64,000 bases of DNA from Paragonimus skrjabini miyazakii. Taxonomy: Eukaryota > Platyhelminthes > Trematoda > Plagiorchiida > Troglotrematidae. The stretch is from contig JTDE01000026.1 of assembly GCA_014338405.1 (NCBI GenBank), positions 297,978 to 361,977 of the forward strand, given 5' to 3'. The notes under the pieces were generated by a model. That model had not been told where the DNA came from. It worked only from the letters and a program-made list of their open reading frames with translations, and did no database searches. The position numbers and the translations under genes were made by a program. The stretch's first letter is position 1. Every line of letters begins with the position of its first letter. This document shows positions 23,501 through 38,200 of this stretch, in pieces.

Positions 23501-26500
23501 ATTTGACGAACATGTGCGAGCTCACTTTGAAACCCGTTTTCTATAGCATGTTAGTATCCGTTTTTGAAGGGTACACGGAAGCAAACACCAAATAGTAATC
23601 GGAAAACTGTTCGTGCGTTCCATTACTGTGCACTGCGGAAAAGTTTAAACAATGTCATTCAAATAATTTAGCTGCCTGACTAAATCACTAAGACAAGAAT
23701 TTTGTCTACGAGCGTGTGCTACCAGCAACCTACTTATGAGTAGCTACTTGGGACGCACTTTTGACTCAGTGATTGGGATGTGCGGCAAAATGCTTCCTCG
23801 ATTAACTCCCATAGTGTGGAAACATGAAGTAACTTAAGTATTCATAAGTATTGAACAAAATTCTGTCAATAAATTGCCTGGATAAATAACCGTTTTAATG
23901 AGCTTTTCAAATAAGGTTTTGTAATATAATCGGACCAGAAATGGCTGGTCCGTTACAGTATTGATTTCGTCTGTTTCAGGATTTAATCTAGTTTGTTGTT
24001 ATTCAGTCAGACATTTGTTATTATCTATCTGTATCTGATTTCAGTCTTATTACTTAGTTAAAGAGTGACAGAAAAGCGTGTTTTGCAAGTATCAACACTT
24101 TATTAAAACAAACTTACAACATTGTCATAACAGTGACACAGAAATGAACATTTTTCTCAAGTGATATGCTCTAAACTTCCAAACAAGTGGTATTCATATG
24201 CCGATGGACTTCGATAAAAATTGCTTTTTGATGTAATATCTAAGTTAGAACATACTTTGATGTATTATTGTGGACAATACAACGCATTATTCTATTTAAT
24301 TATAACGATTAGGTTCAAGTATCAAGTTTCAATTAAACATCGTATCTATTGTAAAAAATCTGACATTTTGTGTTATACAAGATAACACAACAGTCGTTTA
24401 ATGATAACCTTCACAGTTAAATAAACTAAACAGAGCTGGCAACAGCATTATTGTATTTTGTATCAAGAGGTTCGGGCTCCTTGATGGCAGTTTCGCCTAT
24501 AAGTAATGGAATCGGATTTTAACACTGAGTTCTGACAGAAATAATCGCGATTGATAGGCTTGGTAAGTAAACAAATGCGAGTAGCAGTCCAAATTAAAGT
24601 ACATCTTTCAGCTGGTTCAATGAGGTCAGTTTCATCTAACCACCCTGAAAATTCTGATCAGTTTGTTGCCATTCTGAGTAAACAAGAGTTATACTGATTT
24701 GTTTCTCCAAATTATCGGACATACCGAGAACTACCCAGATTATGGTTTAGCTGAAGACGATGACCTAGCCAAAAGTTTCGTCTGTATGCAAAAGACCTGT
24801 TCGGCTCTTGATGAATACCGATTGGCTAAGTCAGCAGCTACCGTTTTACACCTTTTAACGCACATTTCACTGGGCTACGATTCGATTAATACTGACTGAA
24901 TATCTGTTGTTTTTTTCAGTACCGGAAACTGATCGAATCTTAATTGCCTATGGTTTTCACGCTTTATTGTGGGTTGTCCTTATCCGACTTTTGTTGGGAA
25001 TGATTGCGTCACAATCACATCGAATTCTTGTTGCCGAATTAATTTCTTTTTCACATTTACACCAATGATCCTCATTTTCTTTCTCTACAGGTTTGTGTGT
25101 GTGACTTAGTCGCTAGTACGTTAGCTAATTCTAACTGGTTAAATTTTGCCACTTTAATGTGTTACTGGGTTGCTTGTCTCGAGTCGATGAAGGTCATTCG
25201 GTTCAGCAATCACCCGGACTGCTCTCGTTTGAATATAAAACAATCTTCGTAGTTCTAAACGATCATATATTTTGTAACATATGAATAAATGATTTTCAAT
25301 GACTGATAAGGTATCGAACCGACCATCACTTATTTTGTTTAAGGCTTGTCAGTAACTTACTAGGATATCTTCTCTTGTATGTTATTCAAACATATTGTCT
25401 TTCACTGCTAGCCACCCTGTATTTTACACTCACTGATGACCACCAGTGATTATGCTCACCCCATAGATATAGATATTAACTCAGGCGCATAAATTCAACA
25501 TGTTTTAGAACACGGTTGTATCAAAACTATGAGCTGCGAAGATTAATAACTCAGGTACTTCCACTACCGATGGATCGGAAATTTCGCTTATTTCAAGTAT
25601 TGATCTTTTTGATGTTAAATTAATCACCTGAATCGGACCAAAACGTTGAAATGGGATCTATCGCACATGCCGAATTAATCCTGCCACATGATAAAACATC
25701 TCATTGAAAAAATTAATGAATCTTCAAGGGTGTTCTCAAGTAACTAACACTGGCTGTGAAATATAGCCTAAATTCATAAGGTTAGAAAGTGCTCCATGTC
25801 TAGAAGAACAGAATCCAGGGGAAGCTGGATAAGTGGAACTTCACAAAGTGATTCACAAGTTTGGTCATGTCGAATGCGAGATTCGTGGGTAGATGTTCAT
25901 CCTACTTACCACGTAAACACGTTGATATGAAATCAACTCACCATTAAGATCAAGATAGTTTTTGTTATCAGGTCTTCGACAGCAGTAAGGCTGGATTAAT
26001 GTGTTTTCATCTTTTGGTCAGCATGTAAGGTGTATCCGAATGAAGATGCTGTCACATGTTGTGGAAGTTTTATTTATAAGGATTGATATCCACGAATACT
26101 CATCAGCAATTCATTTATCAACTTACTCGGTTCCCAATATATTCTTAGTCTTTGCCTAGAGGCTGACAGTAATCCTTCGGTCTTGCAGACGTCCTCAGAA
26201 TGAAATCATATTTATCTATTTTCCATATGTTGTAACCAATGGAAATTTCCTAAACATCAAGCTTCAATAATTTATCATGCAGGCGCCACAAGCCCCTTGA
26301 CTTGTGCGATTTGCAATAATGACTTCTCAGTGGCGTGGTTGAGAAGATCAGACATTTGAATGAGTAAATAACTAATCATATTGATATCAGTCGTTTACTA
26401 TAGCCGGTTCCAGATGGCGCTAATAGAATTCGACAGCACCTGTTACGTTTTATATAAAAAGCTCAAATTTAACCAGGCAGTTTCTCCGGGTTAAAGACGG

Positions 26501-28379
26501 AATTGGGTGTTCTCATAATCAAGCGCTACATGAATGAAAGGAAAACTATATTTCAATTGGTTGAGCGTACTAATTTATGAATCATTGGCGTGATGATCAC
26601 ATATATTTGTACAGTTTGGCTGCATCATGTTTGTCTTGTCTATCCTAAGAAGGTTGAAACGAACAAGGAGTAGTTTATGATTAAACAAACACGCACAGGT
26701 TACTGATCATTATCTGGTAAATTCGGGTAGGAAGAATTTTATGAGTGACTTGGCACCTTTTAATTCGATGTGTGATATATGATCAGATTTCATTGAGCAC
26801 CTATTGCTGATTTGTATGGCTTGGAAGTAAAAACTACGTTTATCCTACGGTTTTGAGTTTGTGTGTGAAATTCGTCACTTACTATAGTCGAGGATGTTTA
26901 CGTTTTGCCGCAGTTCCTATAGCTGATGTACTCAAGGCACCGGTCAGAATCTGTTTCGTTCACAGCGATTGGAGCAGTTATTTCCATTCCCATAGACGTT
27001 TGAACTGACCCTTTCGGAGGAAGATATACTCAAGTTTCGTTTGTGTTAAAGCCCGTCAGAAGTGCACATTCTTGGTCCGGGCTATGAGATCGTTTCTCTG
27101 AGCTTGGTCGGTGAGTTCCACTTTTCTGGTTTGAACATCACGACCATTCAAACCGCTGTTTAGAGACACTCCTTAACATAACAGTGTGTTGCAACCCATG
27201 GCTAATCTGTACCCGCAAACTTGTTGGCTCTTCTTTTTCCGTGAAACCCAGTCATTTTTGTTTTCACTTCTCTCCCTTTTTCCTCATTGTACACTTGTAC
27301 TTATTTGTTACTCTGCAATTTTGTGGGTCATTGTCAAGACCAATGGCAGCCCAAATCAGTATGAGCAAGGGTACGGATCAAAGCTAAAAATGGCTAATCA
27401 ATATCTGATTGCCAAATTGGAGTTGAAATCCGCCCATGTTTTCATGATGCAACCGTGTTGACCAACTTCGTCATTAATCTCACATTAGACAGAACAGGAT
27501 TACCATACGCAAAGTTCGAGCCTCATTAACTTGTGATTTATGTTCAGATTACCTAATTGCTCGGAGAACAGACAAAGTAATTGTCTATTGGAATGCAAAG
27601 ACTATGACTAATGGGTGATGCTCCATTTGTGTGAATTCCAATTTTCTATTACTTACTAAGGATACGAACTGTTCTTAGTACAAATTTCCGTTACATTTTA
27701 ATTTATATACCGAACTCAAAAGATGACATAATGTCAAGTTCAATACAAAACTGTAATTAGTTTCTCTCTCCCTTTTTAGTTCAACCTTGAAAGGTTTTTT
27801 CGATAGTAAAATAAAGGCAGTGATTGTACAAAAATAGCGAGCGTTGTTGTTATGTCCGTCTATACGCTGTGGTTTGAAACATTAATGAACACATAAGTTG
27901 CATACTATATTCTAAATTCATGTTCCTTCTAATTCAAAGACCTCAACCTTTTTTGTCAACGTCAAACATAACATGCACAGTTCGCTGTGTATGATATCTG
28001 TCAATCTTGTTGTGAGAACCTCAAAAAAATGGTGAATATTTATCACTATTAGGGGTGTGATACAGTTATAGAGGAACAGAAATGCGTGATGAACTCCCAA
28101 ACAGCAATCCAGGTTCACAGTTAACTCATGTGAGGTACTTGATTGAGGTTCTACTAAGGCACTTTGCACGCAATGACATGTCCAGATTTTGTTTTGAAAT
28201 TCGTTGCACAAATCGAACGTTTCTCATGTTCATCTGCTTATGATGTTATTGTTATACTTTTAAAATATATCTATCGTTAAGGCTGAATGGTTATTATGCA
28301 GTAAAACACCTTACAAACTGCTGGTCCCATTGTTTACTAGCGGAGTGATGGAAGGCTATTTCGACTTAATTGGGTTTCA
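20504..28379. other. Mostly no recognised feature; minor fragment of the palindromic-armed family near 21285-21330
   Basis: At about 21285-21330 the sequence CAGTCGGTTCCTTTCAAAACGAAACACTGGACACGA resembles an arm of the palindromic-armed repeat family, compared in pieces with CAGTCGGCTCCTTTCGAAAA and GAAGCACTAGACTCGA. No tRNA-like core is present there. The remainder shows no repeat or coding signal I recognise. A 144-codon frame at 22143-22577 lacks known motifs. A possible 36-base microexon at 24739-24774 is listed in the findings. Confidence 0.4.
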
Positions 28380-28525
28380 TCAGCATTGCACACGCCAGGG
28401 AGTCGAACTCACGACCCGTGAATAGTGGATAAGTGTTTGGACCACAATGTACCACCTACACATGGGCTGTGAGTTCGACTCTTCGGCGTGCATGGTGTTG
28501 ATGAGACGTAAATATTTTGAATCAG
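28375..28525 (-). repeat. tRNA-derived SINE with an inverted partial second copy
   Basis: Seen on the minus strand: GGTGGTACATTGTGGTCC (box A-like, about 28454-28437), then GTGAGTTCGACTCCCTGG (box B, near 28410), GGCGTGTGCAATG and CTGATGAAACCCAATTAAG. On the plus strand from about 28468 the same 3' block returns: CTGTGAGTTCGACTCTTCGG, CGTGCATGGTG, TTGATGAGACG. The two box B segments therefore face each other, as in the dimer at 20.26-20.49 kb, but this is a different SINE family. I found no clear target duplication. Confidence 0.62.
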
Positions 28526-31500
28526 TTGTCCGGCACTTGGTTAGTGATCATCGAGACCGGCTGTTTGCAAAGACCCTTTCAGCTTTCTGAAGTCCATGGT
28601 GGATGTTCGATCGTTTGCAGGCCAACCACCGCCGATTGACTTCGATCTATGAGCGAAAGGATGCACAACATCTAGGAAGTGTAATGAATTATCTTCCAGT
28701 ATTTTAGAAATGGGTCACAAAAACAGAAATTTCAGACGAAATTTTGTATGCATTTAAACAAATAAGCACAAAACAGATTAACATTTGCAAGTAAATAAAT
28801 ATTGAAAATCCGTAAAATCTAAGAAGCAGAACAAGCGAAAGACTGATTAAATTGTTTCTATGATTTTTTGACCGTAGCAACAACTGATGTACGCTTTCAA
28901 ACTTTTGACCTCAAATTCAATTTAGCCAACGTTTGGTAAGCTGTAGTTTCGTTAATGTTCCCTTTTGACAAGAGTTACAAACTGGAAAAGTGCATTACGA
29001 CATTTTTCACCGATGCACGTTTGTTTCGAAAATATTTGATAAAAATGAACTGGTTTACACAATCATCTTTCAGATCACATAAAAATAATCTTTTTAAAAT
29101 TCTCACATGGTTCCTAAGTGAACTTTGTTACCACCCTTCACCATCCTTTGTTAATATCGTCAACAAGTAGTTTGTATTTAGTGCCAAATATTCTGCCATT
29201 TCAAGGTCAGTAAATACTTGAATGTCGTTAGATTCATGCATGAGGACTACAATTTTTTACAAGGTATTCCGCGTTAAGGTGAATGAGAGAATATTAATGA
29301 GCAATGATAAATTCATTCACCAGTAGTTACGTTCATTTTAAGAAAGCCGCCCCCTCACTTTTGGAGTTAAATTGGAGGTACCCGCGACGCATTAGAATTT
29401 CACAAATAGAATATTTGCATTTTTCAAACGTTTTTGAAGAAAAATGCATAGTTGGGTTTATATTATTATGTCTAACAATCTTCATTTTGGTTATAGAACT
29501 GCACGTCCTGACGCTTTTATATATTTCATGAACAACTATGCTGCAAAGGTTTTCAACTGCGTTTGGGTTCGGAATGCAGATTGGCCAATACAATATAAGT
29601 AATCCTTGATGCAGAAAAAAACATTTTGGTGAAGCTCTGCGTACGCATAATAGCATTATTTTGTTACTTCATAAATGATTTAGCTTATTAGACTTGATAA
29701 GTGGCAACACACACCTTACCAATGTGCTAAAACTTGTCCCTCATCTAGTCTTGCCAGTTCACTCACCTCTTAACTATGAATTCTATGCAAGCCAAACACT
29801 TATTTTCCAACTGAAGCGGATCAACAGCTCTCCTTAATTATGTGTGTGTATAACAAATTCTCAAGTATGTGATCATGCGATGAGTGTCTGCTAGTTGTAA
29901 CTCACGCAAAGTTTGATCATGAGTGAGGACGAGTTACCTTTGTATTCTTCCTCAAGCACACAGGGATAAGTTATTCAAGTTATCTTAGGGGTTTTTGTGA
30001 AAACGACTGGCGCAAACTCCGGTTTATATAATTTGTGACTTCCTCGCTTATATGAAATCTAGGGTTGTACTCCCTTACCATTGTTAACCTGTAGGTATGT
30101 AGTTATCAGAAAATTAAGAGCTGCATATTTTGGATTCTGAAATTGCTCGGTAATCTTCTGTGTGGTGAAATGTATTTGCTTGAAAACTAAAGGTCGAACT
30201 CTGCGCTTCGATGACTCGTTAAAAGTACAAACCATCCCGTTAGACTGAGTGCCGCTGTTTAAAACTACAAAAAACTGTTCGTCCGTCATTCGCTACTGTT
30301 TTACTAAGTTGGTCCGACATACTGTCATATGCAGTTTCTCAATTAGCATCTATTTTCAACGTAGGAATGGTCCTTCTTACGTTGTCACGGCATAACGCTC
30401 GTGTACGCCTCTTGTACTGAGACGTAGTATGACAAAATGGCTGGCGTCTCATCGCGGTTAGTTAGGATGTATTTTGGGTTAGTTGTGAAGGGTTAAGTGC
30501 CTTCCAAAATATTTCATGTAATGCTATGTAGTGGTGTAAGTTAGCCAGATCTTAAAAATGTCTTAGGATTTTGTGTAACGGACTTGTCTTACCGTTGGTT
30601 GGACATATAATTACGTCTCAGACTGTATCTTTTCAACAGTTTTGTATAAAAAAAGTCATCTTCATTGAGAAGTCCTTCCAACTGCTGTTATTCGGTTTAC
30701 TTATATGTTAATCAAAAACAAAATATTTCATGGCGCCAACCCATGTTTTTAAATGAACATCGTACTTATTTCTGTCAGTTCAAAACACATTTAAGGTCCG
30801 ACAAGTTTCAACTCCCGACCTCGTCTTTACACCCGACTGTCACAGTTTAATTGGTGTACCTCGTGTCATTTAAACATTTTGTTGCTGAATCGATTTCAGT
30901 TAGTATTTCTGAACTAAACAAAAGCTATGAATTATCTTAGTTTGACCAACATCACTGTATATATTGGAATATGATTTCCTCTGCTGATTTGTAGTGGGCT
31001 GGCACTTAAATGAAATAATGTTTATACGTATTGATTTCTTAGTAAACCCGTTTTTAAGAGTTAATGTGATAATCTGAAAGTCAAAGAAAAACCTTTTTTT
31101 CATGACTTGCAAGTAAAGACCCAGTCGATCTTATTTGACTGCAGACTTTCACAAAACTGAAGATTGCTGGTTTTCAGAAAACATTCCATTGCAAATCGTT
31201 GTGAATCGAGTGTTTAGATCGAGCTAGCTGCATTATAGTTGATTCTGTCGGATTCACTAGAAATTAATTAACACCAGATTATCCCCTGGATATTTCTTTT
31301 TCAACTAAGATTATGAGCATTTTCAATTGTTATTACATCGTATCTCATTCATAGAATAATTGATTCCCATAAATATTTTGTGCGTACATAAAACAAAGAC
31401 AAGTTTTAATCAATTCATCCAAGTTTCACGTATGTCTTTCAGTTTCAAAATATTTTTCTAGTATCCCACTTCAGATAGAATCAATATTTGTTTTTCTACT

Positions 31501-32164
31501 TCTTTAACAAACGTTAGCTTCTTTCATCTCTAGCGCTCTACAACTGATGTGGCACGTGCTTTTGGTCTGGAATGGTTTGCCGAGGCAATTTATTCAAAAC
31601 ATCTGCTTTCCTAAGGAATGCCCATCAGATGCAAACAATAAGCTTTCTGTCGAGCTAATCAGAACATGATGAACAATCGATTTCAATTATATGAAAAACC
31701 GATAGTGTGAACAGACGCATAATGATGCTTGTGTTAAATACATTTTCCCCCCTTGAGAAAAACATTTGGATCAGCTACGATCAACAAATTACGTTACACT
31801 TTGATGATCTTCTTCAAATGAAGCCAAAAATGATGGTTTGCGTTCAACGGGGGACAGAGCATTACGATCTATTAATCGTTTGTAAAGTGTCATCAATTAA
31901 AACGTGCATCTAAGTCAATTCAGACTATCTTCTTATATGTGTTGAGCCCTGTGTAACTGCATGTTATTGCAATGAGCCGTCTAACTTCTAACGAAGACGA
32001 GGACAATAATCCATTAATATTTATTCTCTAACACAAATCCGTTCTTCCTGATGCGATGTTAGTTTAGAAGTGATCAGTTAGACAGTCCATCTCCACTGTA
32101 GATTCCACATAACCCTGAAGAGTGAATGCGTTACTGAGTCCAATTGATACATTTTTGGGCTTCG
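28526..32164. other. No recognised feature
   Basis: Intronic AT-rich sequence. Several 60-107 codon frames on both strands show no motifs or compositional sign of coding. Confidence 0.45.
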
Positions 32165-32282
32165 GATGTGCTATTGTAGTTCAGCCTAAGAGTGGTTGAT
32201 GCACCCAAGCATGTTGTTTAACCCGCTGGTTTGAACCCAGGAAAAACCCGGATATTCCGCAGTTGGGTCTTTTCTAAATTAT
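32165..32282 (+). repeat. tRNA-derived SINE copy (same family as 20.26-20.49 kb)
   Basis: Seen: a box A-like TTGTAGTTCAGCCTAAG, then GCATGTTG, a box B CTGGTTTGAACCCAGG and the family tail CCGGATATTCCGCAGTTGGG followed by TCTTTTCTAAATTAT. The tail end TCTAAATTAT is the reverse complement of the left edge of the 20.26-20.49 kb dimer, which helps define the true 3' end of this family. It is a single monomer on the plus strand. No target duplication was found by eye. Confidence 0.68.
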
Positions 32283-35200
32283 CCAGTTAGTCCCGCTATT
32301 TATCTATAATATTAATTGTTTATTGGGTGCGGTGATATTTGCATGAGCAACAGTGCTTAACAAACCCGGCATTACAATGAATTGTTTTGAACTAATGACT
32401 GGTCATTTTGCTCGTTTTAACCAACTCTGGATTTTCTATGGCAAGAATTGTTTTAGAGTGTGCGCTATTCACCATCCGTTCACATTTTTCAATCGGGTAA
32501 CATCCACTCGAATCTACTTTTCTAATAAGAACACGACAAGTTTATTGATCTAAAGAAGTTTCTCACTGTTATCGCCGTTTCCTTTTATTCCAACCTAAGG
32601 ATGTTTATGTCAAGGATGGTTTCTTTTATAAGTAAAATCATTTTCTACATTCGAATCAAAAGTTTGGTGAGTCTTATCGTGCATACTACCTAGACTGCTC
32701 TGTCAGAACGTGAACACTAAATGAGAGTACGGTTGGTGTGACAATAATGTAACATATGTTAAGGATTGTTTAACGGCATCAGTAGGGTCTCTCAAACGTT
32801 ACCACTGAACAAGGTGTTTCAATAACATGAAAATGGCATCAAGTATTAAGTCGTCTGTTAAATCTTAGAGCATCTTCCTGTGACCTAATGATCATACACT
32901 CTTCGTTGTTTCCTTATCTAATTTCCTCCGTTTCTAATTGAACTTTTTGTGTTGTTTGCACGAGAAAGACTTTTAAGGCTTAACATTGAACTTTTCTGGT
33001 TTACACAGTATTATTGAACACAGAGAACCTATTTTAAAAAGTACTCCTGGTACTTTTTATGTTTGAAATGTGCAGCATTAACGACCGACATCGTAACTTG
33101 AAAAAAGCGGTTCTCACATACTAACTCGCGAATTAAATCTAGGACCAAACGTTATAGTTTTTACGCCATATTTTATAACGTTATTGATTAGGTTACAAAC
33201 GGAGTCATTTCCTTTTGGTCCTTAAGCATTCATCATACAAAAGATTTATATAAAACTTATGTTGAACGTGGGAATTGCCCAGCAGCATACCAACATGTGA
33301 ATAGTCAATTTTATGTATGACAATCATAAGGTGTATTGCGCATTAGTCACACTATTTAAATACTCAATCGGTTCACTTATTTAATAACAAATCACCAATT
33401 ACGTGGACATATTGCACGCCTCATGCAGATTTAGTTTATAATCACAGTAACACTTAACTGTTCAATAATCATGTACTTCCATTTGTTAACTGTAGCCAAT
33501 ACAACTGTTTGCATCTGAGGTCTTTCAATTTGTGTCGAAAAATTCCACTGTAATTTGCAATAGATTTTATCGCTCACAAATTTCATATTAACTATAATTA
33601 TTTAAGACTTCTTGCCGAACTTGAAGTGCATCAAATGTCTATCAACGTAGGTGTCGTCCATGTGTGTTTGACCTACAGCATATGAAGTGTAGATGACATT
33701 TCTGGCGGTTAAATAGGTTAACTGAATTCTACACAAAAGTGTTAGACTTTAATACTAACCAATATTACTAAATGTAATATAAGTACTGTGTTAGTTTTTG
33801 AAAGTATTGATAAAGTGTTACGTTTTTTCAGAGACGGTCATTTGATTATCTTTTTGATTGCACTGAAAAGCACTTTTTGAACAAAAAAGCAAAACAGGCT
33901 ATTCTTTTTTATCGTATGGAATAGTTTCTCTTCTGTGTGGTCGGAGTGATGTCCAGTTTCAAACTTATGGTGGTGCTTGAGAATGCTTACTGGTGTTTTC
34001 GCACCATGAAGTGAATACTATCTGTATAAGTCTATAAAATTCAATGTGACTAGCAATCTTATTCATGAATAGGATAGAATGCAACGAAAATTATGTGTGT
34101 ACGTTGAGTGTTTAAAACAAATTTAATAGTACACTAACAATCTAAAACACACATGAAGTGTCCAGTGTTTATGTATCTCAAGCACATCTTGAGTGTACAT
34201 TGCATTGAGAATTGAGTGTGTGTACTGAATAAAGTGTCAATCTGTTCCTTAAGTCTACCTTTGCAAACAGTAGTGAGTTGCACTCAATGCAAGAAAACAT
34301 CATCAGTAGTTGAGAACCGGTTAAAGTTTCCCGCTCTGAGGAAAACAATCACAATCACACTTTGATTCAATAAATAGTAAGCTGATTTAATTGCAACATT
34401 TCTGCAAGATGCGGTCTATCTCTTCATTTACTAATCGATTGAAGCAGAAAATACAATTCTTAATTCTGGTAGCCCACAGTGGTGGTAGTTTTATGTGTGT
34501 ATTTCAGTTCCAAGCACTGTTCCTTACTAGTGGACTCAAGCTCAGTTGCTGTACACGTGTACGCGAAATCTACTTACACTGGTTTGGGTTATGTTTGACA
34601 GAATGCGAAAACGTCTGATTTGCTTATGTTCCCTGAAGAAGATTTTCGTGCAGGTGAACGTAACGTTTCTGTATTCCATTCCGATACTGAACTAATATCC
34701 CTAAGCATTTGTCAATACTTCTAGGGAACGTGTTTTGCCATTTCATTTTCTGTCAAAAACTTAAGAGTATATCCGTTGTCAGTAACTCATCTACAAGTTG
34801 CTTGTGTCAGACCACTTCAATTTGTAAACTTATGATGTCATCCGAGAGCATGAGGCACACTGGGTTTCTGCACATTTCTTGTAAATAGTGTTCTTAAAAT
34901 TCGCACTGGTCTGCGTACTCGTATGAGTCTGAAATAAACGTCAGTCACCGCCACAAAAGCCGATGTATTTTGTGCACCAGAACTAGACAAATCTGTTAAT
35001 TTGCCAACTTTCCATCACCAGTATGTATCTGTTCGTCTTTATATGCTCATGTTCTTTTCGTGCTGCCGTTTCAGTTGCATTGACGGTTTTACGTGATGCA
35101 ACAACAAGCGTCCAGTGGTGACTTAGTACGTATGCTGCACCTTATGATTTTGTCCAAATTCTTCCATAACACATTTATGTCCACATTTTGTTGACAAAAA

Positions 35201-38200
35201 TTTTGATGGAATCAATTCAAGAACTACACTTTCCGGATGTTTCTAGAGAACCTGTAGAAGAGGTCCGGTTTTAATGTGTGTAGAATTCATATTGAATATT
35301 TGACCATGACCAGTCATACGTACACTACTAGTCACAATTGAATTGGCAGGCAAAAGCCTAACCACTGAAGCGATTTGGATATTGCACTTATATCAACGAA
35401 ATGGACGGTTCTTGTGTGACCGGGATGCGTTGCTGGCTTATTAATATATATTTGTCTGCATTGTGGGTTGACTTTTATGACAAACCAATTCGTGTTTTCC
35501 TTATATTCGTCCAAAATATAGAAATCCAAAGCAAGAATGCACTGTATTCTAGGCGCGTCCAAATTATCACCTAAATTGCTCCGCTACACTCACTTGTGAA
35601 CAGTGCTCAGGTTATCGGATCAATAAGGAATGAAAGAATAGTTGTGTGGTTATCTCTTAACGATGAGTCGATAGTTACAACTTTTCGACAAATTAAGACA
35701 AAACGTCAAGTAAACTTAAGTAATATCTTGATTGTCAAAAAGCGTTTCGAGGTTTAATGGGTGCAAATTAAATACAACCACAATTCCTGCATTCAGATAA
35801 ACCGTTCGGTCTTACTGTTTCTTTGAGAGGCGTACAGCTCAAGTTTTACTTCTAATACAGCTCGGCAGTAGCGTATGTTCCTACTGTAGTCGGAATTTAA
35901 ACATTGGGCCACGTTTTCTTGAAGCAATCGCGTTCATCATTGCGCAGCTCACTTTAGCTTGGGCACGACTGAACATTATATCTGTGCTCAGCCAAATTAG
36001 CTTGCGATAAATGCAAAGATCACCCAATCATGTCAAGCGAAGACACGGTACTTGTTATGTTAACGTTTGGTGGGCCTGAACTAGACAGAAACTCTTATCT
36101 AGTGCCCCTTTCTCCATTGAAACTGCTTGAAAATGGCATTCAAAGACGATTGCTTTATACCAAATTGGTTTATAAAAATTAACTCTCGACCCAATATTTC
36201 ATGAACTGTTTTCAAGGACTACAGACATCACAACACAGCAAAAATACGCTATCATAACAAAATGATTTCCATTACAGAAAAATGTGTAGTTCGGCGAGGT
36301 GTTGTTTGTAAAAAAAAAAAAAATTTCGTACGTTATTTGCTGTGATATAATACAGTTGCAATAACATACTATATCCCAGGTCACACTGCTTCCTCTGTAA
36401 CGACAAGCCATTGGATGCATGAGTGTGTTAAGCGTCAACTGACTGAGAGGTTCGACAGTAATCACTAAGTATGCAATATTGTCTATTTAAAAACCATAAT
36501 CAAACAAAACTCACTGTTATTTTATTGCTTCTATTGAACAAAAATAGCAAAATTTGAGGGTGGAACACGTCCAACGTCACTTTCGCAAACCTATGGTAAA
36601 CATTAATGTTTTTATATATTTTGATGCTAACAATGGGAAAAACTAAAATATAAACGTTATTAAGTAGACCATTCATTTCCGCATTATAAAAACGCGATAG
36701 ATTTTCTAATCAGTGCTTTGTCATGTTGATGGCTCTGATAACAAATGACAAGCTTTATTGCCCTGTGGATTTCGTTTTAATGTATCGAAGACGTTTGAGT
36801 AGCAGACGTATGTTCAACAGAAACTCCAGAAGTATGAACTACCGATGTGGTCTACAGTTAATTCAGCCTCAAACGAACGGCCATTTCAAACACCTAGTCT
36901 GTTTTTTTAGTAAGCAAACTCATTCACTGTTAGACAGATAGCTTGGCAATGTGAGGACACTGTTGTTTTTTTATTGAAAGCATTATGGTTTTTACTTTAG
37001 AAAATCTGCAGACTCTGACTAACTGGATCACTGCACGTCGTCAGTATGTAGATATGTTATCAATGTAGTACTAAATAGTAACCGCCAAAAGAATGCATCG
37101 TTTGATGTGACAATAGTGTTATTTTCATTTTGACATGAACACGATCGGTCTGTTGTCTTACTAGGATTTTTCGTGAGCCAACTATCAGAGTATACTATTA
37201 ACAGATCTGTTTGCACGCAGATTACATGAACTAATTATTATCTCGACCGTAGAGACTTTACGCCAGTTGAATATGAGCAAGCCTTATTTCTAAGTCAAAA
37301 GACACCTTCCACAGGGAACTGCAATAACCACATTCAACAATACAACCGTACGGCCATTCCGTGTATTCAGTGGACGGCATAACAAGCAGTGTCTTGACGA
37401 GTCGGGGAAAAAAACGTCTAAGATTTGTATTATCCGGAGTCAGTCTATAAAGATGAAGACGTAGTGAAATGGGTCAGCTTGACACTTCTATCTGTAATCA
37501 GTCAAAAGTTCCACCATATCTCCATCATGACGTTTTGTTCAGTCAGTCGGACACCATATTACCACTTTGAACAGAACAGACAGAGAGTTGAACGGTCTTC
37601 CTTATCCCAGTCACCAAGATCGAATGCAAGTTGAAGCAGATTCTAGCGTATGATGATACACTTGCAACATGTTTGATTACTCACATTTTGACTTCTGCAC
37701 ATGTGGTCATCTCGTCAACGTTTTTGTATTGATTTATCTATGTCCCTCATAGTCTTTGCACTATACAGATGGTAACCATCATTCTACCAACAGAACTACG
37801 TCACCATTAGTTTCAAAACTATCGTAACAAAACAATCAATTTAATTTTTATGCTTATGTGGTCCGGTATTCGTTTCCAGTGAATGTATGTGACTGCAAAT
37901 TAAAACGAAACACTATAATATGTACTTAGTAAGATTTGCAAATTAATGCATCATGCACTTTAGCAGTTTTCGTTTCTGTTCCATTTCACATATGAGGTAA
38001 ACAGCACCTGCTAGAGTTGATAAGTGTTATATACAAAAATTGCAACCGGAAATGTTTTAACCGTGGTGTAATGCTTTATATAGTTCTTTTCCTATAGATT
38101 CTTGGCTTCTGTTTTATTGTGTTTAATAGTCTATATATAATCGTGTAATTACTGTAGCGTTGTCAAGGCTGTTACTAGTTGTTCTAGTAATGACTGAAAA

